52,169 nucleotides of DNA from Bacteroidota bacterium. GTDB lineage: Bacteria > Bacteroidota > Bacteroidia > Chitinophagales > Chitinophagaceae. Below are positions 47,200-52,169 of this stretch, piece by piece. The notes under the pieces are model-generated. The model made no database searches. It saw only the letters and a list, made by a program, of their open reading frames with translations, and was not told the origin of the DNA. The stretch lies in assembly GCA_028876495.1 (NCBI GenBank), contig JAGWRO010000083.1:1-52169 (forward strand). Reading direction: 5' to 3'. A program made the position numbers and the translations under genes. Within the stretch, counting starts at the first letter, position 1. Each line of letters starts with the position of its first letter.

Positions 47200-49656
47200 T
47201 TATTTCAATAAACCACCAATGTAATCGGCCACTTCGGTATTTCCGTTTGCTTTTTGTGCAGCACTTAATTTATTAAATGCTTGTTTAAAAGTCGGATCAA
47301 TAAAATTTAGATATTGCTCAGGAATTTGATTTCGGAATTTCATAATCTCATCAACTCCTGTTTTTACTTTATCAGCCTCTTTTATAATGGCGAGGTAATT
47401 GGCAAATGTAACAGCGCCTTTAATTTTTTCCTGTGAAAGAGGCAGATTTTTAAAATGATCATAAATAAAATTGTAATCATCTGCCGAGCCGTTTTTGATA
47501 ATAATATCACTAACCACATCTCCTAATTTTCCTAACGCATCACTACTATATTTTTTTGCCAGTGGATATGCCTGTGAAGGTTCGAGGGCTGCAAGTCCTT
47601 CGAGCGAAGCGCCTGCAACCGAATAAGAAGAATCGTTTACATATTTTTCAAATAATGGCTGATATTTTTTGTCATTCATTTTTGCTAATATTTCTATTGC
47701 TTTTGCCTGAACTTTTTTATTCGGATCTTTTTGTGCTATTTGTTCAATCACGCTCAACACAGAAGGAACGGTATATCCATTTTGCTTATCTAAAAGCTGT
47801 AATGTAAGTAAACGTAAACCGGAATATTTATCATTTAAACCCAGTGCAAGTGAACTTAAATTGTTTTTACCAAAATATTCCAGGGCTTCTCTTCTATCTA
47901 AATAATTGGGCGCATATTTATATTGTTGTTCAAATTCATCAGCCGATTTATTGTCCTTTTTTATGCAAAGCAAAACTTTATCCGCATCTACATTTACCAG
48001 TGAAGGTTTTTGAGCGCTTTTAAAATAAAAAGTATCAGATGGATTCTCTAACCAAACTTTGTATCTTTTTTTGTTAGCACCTGAACTATAAACATCAATC
48101 GCTGTTGGTAATTTAAAAATCTTCCCGGTTTTCTGTGTTTGGTTCACAATTACTCTTTCTACACCATTGCTATAATTATAATTGATATCAAGAGTTGGCT
48201 GGCCACTTCCATAATACCATTGGTTCCAAAACCAATTCAAGTCCTGTCCGGTTACATCTTCAAATACAAGTCTAAGTTGCTGTGCTTCTGCCGGTTTAAA
48301 TTTATACCGGGTAAGGTATTCATTGAGGGCCGTAAAAAATGCAGAATCGCCAACATAGTTTCTAAGCATGTTTAAGATGCGCCCTCCTTTATTGTAACTT
48401 ACTGCATCAAACATGTCCATCATATTTTTATAATAAAATCTTACCAAATCCTTCTTATCGCTGCCGCTCATTAAATAGCCTTGCATGTCATCGTAATTCA
48501 GTTCATCGGCTGCATCTTTCCCATGTCGATATTCACGCCATAAATATTCAGAGTAATTGGCAAAAGATTCGTTGAGTGTAATGTTACTCCAGCTTTCTGT
48601 TGTAACAAGATCACCAAACCAGTGATGAAACAATTCATGGGAAATATCATCTTCCCAAACGTTTCCATCTACCAGTTGTCGTGCATTTTGATAAGCCCCG
48701 TCCTGGTGAAGTGTAGCAGTTGTATTTTCCATTGCTCCACTTACATATTCCCTTCCTACCATCTGGTCATATTTTTGCCAGGGGTAAGGGAATTTTAAAA
48801 TCTTGGAAAAAAAGCCAATCATAGCAGGTGTTTCGCCAAATATTTTCCGGGCAACAGGTGCATATTGTTTCTCTACGTAATAATCCACATCCATGTTTTT
48901 GTATTTATCTTTTACGATGGCATAATCGCCAACGCCCATAAAAAATAAATAAGGAGAATTGGGAAGATCCATTTTCCAATCATCGGTACGCGTTCCGTCA
49001 CTGTTTTTGGTTTGACGAACCAATAAGCCGTTACTAAGCGTAACATCTTTCGCCGGCACAGTCATCAATATTTCTTCGGTAGTTTTTTGGTCCGGCTTAT
49101 CAATCGTTGGAAACCATGCGCTATTTGATTCTGTTTCACCTTGCGTCCAGATTTCCTGGTGTTCATCGGTTTTGCCTAAGGGATTGATAAAATACAATCC
49201 TTTCGCATCAGTAATAGCGGCGCTTCCGGGAAGTTTAAGATCATTTGGTTTTGAAATGTATTTGAGATAGAGTGTATATTTCTCGCCGCCTTTATAGGTT
49301 TTATCAAGCCATATTTTCAATTGCATGTTATCATAAGCATACTTCAAAGGAATTTTTGATTTACCTTTTATGACAGCAATTTCCCGGATATCCATTCCTT
49401 TTGCATCAAGTGTTAAAGAATCTGTTGGGTAAAAGTGCGGCTGAAGGGTGACCCATTCCTGGCCATACATCCATTGTTTACCATAATCAAAACTTACGGC
49501 AAGTTTTGTGTGGACCAGATCGTTAATGCGAGGATAAGAAGCACGGTAAATGTGCTTCCAGGCTGTATCTGCAGACGCATTGTCGTTTGTATCGTTTTGA
49601 GCGTTTGCAGATATAACGGCTCCCAGAAATAAAAAAGCAAGGAATATTTTTTTCAT
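47200..49656 (-). CDS. M1 family zinc aminopeptidase, secreted
   Basis: The 818-residue protein has a signal peptide (IFLAFLFLGAVISANA, cleavage before QN). The N-terminal beta domain leads to the catalytic domain with VSGAMEN (305-311, substrate N-terminus recognition) and the zinc site HELFH (340-344) with the third ligand E363, exactly the HEXXH-X18-E spacing. A C-terminal HEAT-like helical region follows. It removes N-terminal residues from peptides in the periplasm. A -7 box lies 20 nt upstream. Confidence 0.96.
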   Translation of the reverse strand: MKKIFLAFLFLGAVISANAQNDTNDNASADTAWKHIYRASYPRINDLVHTKLAVSFDYGKQWMYGQEWVTLQPHFYPTDSLTLDAKGMDIREIAVIKGKSKIPLKYAYDNMQLKIWLDKTYKGGEKYTLYLKYISKPNDLKLPGSAAITDAKGLYFINPLGKTDEHQEIWTQGETESNSAWFPTIDKPDQKTTEEILMTVPAKDVTLSNGLLVRQTKNSDGTRTDDWKMDLPNSPYLFFMGVGDYAIVKDKYKNMDVDYYVEKQYAPVARKIFGETPAMIGFFSKILKFPYPWQKYDQMVGREYVSGAMENTTATLHQDGAYQNARQLVDGNVWEDDISHELFHHWFGDLVTTESWSNITLNESFANYSEYLWREYRHGKDAADELNYDDMQGYLMSGSDKKDLVRFYYKNMMDMFDAVSYNKGGRILNMLRNYVGDSAFFTALNEYLTRYKFKPAEAQQLRLVFEDVTGQDLNWFWNQWYYGSGQPTLDINYNYSNGVERVIVNQTQKTGKIFKLPTAIDVYSSGANKKRYKVWLENPSDTFYFKSAQKPSLVNVDADKVLLCIKKDNKSADEFEQQYKYAPNYLDRREALEYFGKNNLSSLALGLNDKYSGLRLLTLQLLDKQNGYTVPSVLSVIEQIAQKDPNKKVQAKAIEILAKMNDKKYQPLFEKYVNDSSYSVAGASLEGLAALEPSQAYPLAKKYSSDALGKLGDVVSDIIIKNGSADDYNFIYDHFKNLPLSQEKIKGAVTFANYLAIIKEADKVKTGVDEIMKFRNQIPEQYLNFIDPTFKQAFNKLSAAQKANGNTEVADYIGGLLK

Positions 49657-49676
49657 AAATGATTTTTAAATGGGGG

Positions 49677-49684
49677 CAAAAATA
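49677..49684 (-). promoter_or_regulatory. -7 promoter box of the M1 aminopeptidase gene
   Basis: TATTTTTG on the minus strand matches TAnnTTTG exactly, 20 nt before the ATG at 49656. No firm -33 TTTG was found. Confidence 0.5.
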
Positions 49685-49746
49685 ATTGGTAATTGTAAAA
49701 AGTTCCCATTTTTTGGATGGAAGGCAATTTTAATTATTATATTAAA

Positions 49747-49754
49747 TAGATTTG
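49747..49754 (+). promoter_or_regulatory. -7 promoter box of the DUF4476 gene
   Basis: TAGATTTG matches TAnnTTTG and ends 17 nt before the ATG at 49772. The predicted start near 49760 excludes the in-frame ATG at 49670 and favours 49772. Confidence 0.5.
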
Positions 49755-49771
49755 CTGTTATGTTGATTTTT

Positions 49772-51265
49772 ATGTACAAGAAGTTATTTTTTCTTTTTTT
49801 GATCATCGCATTCGCTTTCAGTGCAAGTGCCCAGCAGGATCATTTTGTTTATTTGCAAACCGATAATGGCAAGCCTTTTTATGTGAAGATGGATCAGAAA
49901 ATTCTCAGTTCTTCTCCCGAAGGATATATTATTATACCCAATATTGTGAATGGCGTTTACCAACTAAAAATTGGTTTTCCTAAAAAAGAATACCCGGAAG
50001 AATCTTTTACTCTTTCAGTAGATAATGAAAACGAAGGCTATCTTATAAAACATTTTGAAGATAAGGGCTTGCAGTTGTTTAATATGGAAACGCTTGCTTT
50101 GGTATCGGGCAAAAGAGATAGCAGCACAAAGGCGGTCGTTAATACAAAAAAGGAGGCTAACCCATTCACCCAAATGCTGGCCAATGTGGTAAAAGATTCT
50201 ACCATCTTACAAAATCATGAAGAAGTGGTAGAAAATCCGTCGAAGATGGCTGATACTTCCAAATTAGTCGAAGAAGTTGCATCTTCAGTTGGTTCAACTC
50301 CTGCAGATACTACTTCATCAGCGTTAAATAATGTCGCTTCTTCTTCGGTTACTGAGCCTGCCGATACCCCGGCAAAAAGGACAGGCGCAGTTTCTCCTTC
50401 CATTTCATCCTCAGCTTCTTCGGATGTTGGAGCAGGAAGTTCTCCGGTTTCAAAATTGCTGAGCACAAAGGATAGCGAAGGATTGCAGATGGTATATGCC
50501 GATAATAATGGGAATGAAACCGATACCGTAAGAGTTTTTATACCGGCAGCACAAGAATTACCCAATACCTCCAGTGGAAAAACAAAAAATGAGAATTTTG
50601 ATTTTTCAGCTAATAAAAACCCGGGTAATTCATCTGTAGATACTTCTCAATTAACCATTACGCCAACTATCGTAAAACCTGAAGATAAAAAGGCTGGTTT
50701 CGTTTTAAGAAAAGATACTATTTCAATGTCCAATGATTCGTCAAACGTTACCAAAACTGCTCCAGAACAGGTTTTTTATATAGGCCCACAGGAGAAAGAC
50801 GAAGAGAAGAATATTGAAACTTCTGAAAATAAAACATCTAATGAAAAGAAAGGATTATTTAGCGGCATAAACCTTTCCAAATCGTCAAAAAAAGAACCCA
50901 GCGAAACAGATAATCCCCGGGCCAAAATAGAATTGTTACCAAAAGTTGTTACTTCATCAAAAGTAAATTCAGATTGTAAATCTTTTGCTGATAATGAAGA
51001 TTTTTTGAGGCTGCGCAAAAAAATGGCATCAGAAAGTAGTAAAGAGGGTATGATAAAAGTGGCAGAGAAATATTTTAGATCCAAATGTTATAGTACCGAA
51101 CAAATAAAAGATCTTTCTTACCTTTTTTTAACTGATGAAGGCAAGTATATGTTCTTTGATGCGGCCTATGCTCATACATCTGATTCAGACCAGTATTCTG
51201 AATTAGAATCGCAGCTTAAAGACCCATACTATCAGAACCGGTTTAAGGCGATGATTAGAAAATAA
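49772..51265 (+). CDS. Secreted DUF4476 protein with low-complexity middle
   Basis: With the ATG at 49772 the protein has 497 residues and a clean signal peptide (KLFFLFLIIAFAFSASA, cleavage before QQ). The N-terminal part (about 20-110) is beta-rich (VYLQTDNGKPFYVKMDQKIL), the middle (about 110-385) is Ser/Thr/Asp/Lys-rich and probably disordered, and the C-terminus is a DUF4476 helical domain (CKSFADNEDFLRLRKKMASE to QYSELESQLKDPYYQNRF). Longer starts exist in frame to 49670 but precede the promoter and bury the signal peptide. The role is unknown; truA follows 18 nt later. Confidence 0.88.
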   Translation: MYKKLFFLFLIIAFAFSASAQQDHFVYLQTDNGKPFYVKMDQKILSSSPEGYIIIPNIVNGVYQLKIGFPKKEYPEESFTLSVDNENEGYLIKHFEDKGLQLFNMETLALVSGKRDSSTKAVVNTKKEANPFTQMLANVVKDSTILQNHEEVVENPSKMADTSKLVEEVASSVGSTPADTTSSALNNVASSSVTEPADTPAKRTGAVSPSISSSASSDVGAGSSPVSKLLSTKDSEGLQMVYADNNGNETDTVRVFIPAAQELPNTSSGKTKNENFDFSANKNPGNSSVDTSQLTITPTIVKPEDKKAGFVLRKDTISMSNDSSNVTKTAPEQVFYIGPQEKDEEKNIETSENKTSNEKKGLFSGINLSKSSKKEPSETDNPRAKIELLPKVVTSSKVNSDCKSFADNEDFLRLRKKMASESSKEGMIKVAEKYFRSKCYSTEQIKDLSYLFLTDEGKYMFFDAAYAHTSDSDQYSELESQLKDPYYQNRFKAMIRK

Positions 51266-51283
51266 TCTTTTACAAAAGATCGT

Positions 51284-52057
51284 ATGCGCTATTTTATTGA
51301 AATAAGTTATAAAGGAACTGCTTATTCCGGTTTCCAGGTTCAGCAAAATTCGAATACAATTCAGGCTGAAATAGAAAAAGCATTATCTGTATTTTTCAAA
51401 CAATCCTTTACTCTTACAGGCTCATCCAGAACGGATGCAGGGGTACATGCACTACAAAACTATTTTCATTTTGATGTTGAAAAGGAATTGGCTCACGACT
51501 TAAAAACCGAAAGATCATCAAGACTTTCAGGGTTAGAAAAATCGACCTATCACTTAAATGCCATACTTCCGCCGGATATAGTTATAAGAAGAATTTTTCG
51601 TGTTGCAGATGCCGCTCATTGCCGCTTTGATGCTGTTTCAAGAGAGTATCAATATTTCATTTATAAAAGTAAAGACCCTTTTCTTGAAGATCGCGCCTAT
51701 TATTTCCCTTATAATACAGATATAGGAAAGCTAAAGGAGTGTGCGGACATTATATTACTTCATAAAGATTTTACTTCATTTTCTAAAAGAAATACCCAAG
51801 TTCATAATTTTATTTGCGACATACAAAACAGTGAATGGACAGAGGGAAAAAATACATTGATTTATTCTGTAAAATCTAACCGTTTTTTAAGAGGGATGGT
51901 AAAGGCACTTGTGGGTACAATGTTGCGTGTGGCAACTCAAAAAATTTCTGTTGATGAGTTTAAAAATATTATTGAAAGCAGGAATTGTACCGGCGCTGAT
52001 TTTTCAATTCCTTCACACGGCCTTTTTTTGGTGAAAGTTGCCTACCCGGATTTTTAA
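51284..52057 (+). CDS. truA: tRNA pseudouridine synthase A
   Basis: The 257-residue enzyme makes pseudouridines 38-40 in the tRNA anticodon arm. The catalytic aspartate is D51 in GSSRTDAGVHA (47-57). YKGTAYSGFQVQQNSNTIQA near the N-terminus and FLRGMVKALVGTMLRVATQK near the C-terminus are family hallmarks. The 3' end lies inside the left arm of a 134-bp perfect palindrome, so its last seven codons and stop are repeated in reverse at the window edge. Confidence 0.96.
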   Translation: MRYFIEISYKGTAYSGFQVQQNSNTIQAEIEKALSVFFKQSFTLTGSSRTDAGVHALQNYFHFDVEKELAHDLKTERSSRLSGLEKSTYHLNAILPPDIVIRRIFRVADAAHCRFDAVSREYQYFIYKSKDPFLEDRAYYFPYNTDIGKLKECADIILLHKDFTSFSKRNTQVHNFICDIQNSEWTEGKNTLIYSVKSNRFLRGMVKALVGTMLRVATQKISVDEFKNIIESRNCTGADFSIPSHGLFLVKVAYPDF

Positions 52058-52169
52058 TTTTTGCAACCGTTATTTTTAATTTTCGAAGTTAAAAATTTGT
52101 TGCAACAAATTTTTAACTTCGAAAATTAAAAATAACGGTTGCAAAAATTAAAAATCCGGGTAGGCAACT
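52036..52169. repeat. 134-bp perfect palindrome at the right edge
   Basis: Bases 52036-52102 and 52103-52169 are exact reverse complements, 67 nt each, with no spacer; the centre is TTGTTG|CAACAA. The left arm begins inside truA, so the right arm carries an inverted copy of the truA end. The palindrome stops exactly at the last base of the window. A fold-back assembly or amplification artefact is the simplest explanation. Confidence 0.95.

Overview
The window looks like chromosomal DNA of a Bacteroidota bacterium, most likely family Chitinophagaceae. The evidence is low GC, a PorT (type IX secretion) gene directly behind ubiE, DUF4476, DUF4286 and TPM/LemA genes typical of that phylum, a methionine synthase split into two genes, almost no Shine-Dalgarno sequences, and repeated matches to the Bacteroidota promoter pattern TTTG-N19..21-TAnnTTTG. 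It is mainly a housekeeping region. I found no prophage, transposase, CRISPR array, tRNA or rRNA gene.

Layout. 1-117 is the tail of an unknown gene with its terminator. 0.2-7.8 kb holds engB, ubiE, porT, a degenerate PAP2-like membrane protein, rpoN, a small secreted protein, gatB and a TlpA-type lipoprotein. 7.8-12 kb holds an overlooked 50-residue membrane protein, the ribosomal operon rplM-rpsI-rpsB-tsf, and pyrH. 12-16.4 kb holds a coiled-coil membrane protein, a four-helix membrane protein, pdxH, an overlooked THX ribosomal protein gene, HU, a DUF4286 gene and an exonuclease III. 16.4-20.9 kb is a methionine synthase operon in which an ORF6N-domain gene sits between the two metH genes, behind a full promoter and a leader of about 220 nt. 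21-24.4 kb holds two Na+/H+ antiporters and an ATE-like protein without the usual cysteines. 24.6-30.5 kb holds a GH16 glucanase, an AT-rich patch with a frameshifted gene and a gene remnant, galE, a DUF47-Pit phosphate transport pair and a PAP2 phosphatase. 30.5-36.2 kb is a complete RND efflux operon (tolC-like, adaptor, pump). 36.6-42.5 kb holds divergent GH29 and GH35 glycosidases and the methionine genes metX and metY. 42.9-52.1 kb holds pgk, a LemA-TPM-TPM operon, a TPR protein, an M1 aminopeptidase, a DUF4476 protein and truA. The window ends in a 134-bp perfect palindrome that copies the end of truA.

How it fits together. metX and metY give direct sulfhydrylation of O-acetylhomoserine to homocysteine, and the split MetH methylates it to methionine, so two separate loci here complete one pathway. 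DUF47 and Pit handle phosphate. GH16, GH29, GH35 and galE suggest breakdown of plant or algal glycans with galactose entering metabolism through UDP-sugars. The most unusual points are the terminal palindrome (probably an assembly fold-back), the frameshifted gene at 25.6 kb beside a decayed small gene, the ORF6N gene inside the metH operon, several promoters placed 5-7 nt before the ATG that predict leaderless mRNAs, and a palindromic operator over the metY promoter. I did not find a convincing new multi-gene system.
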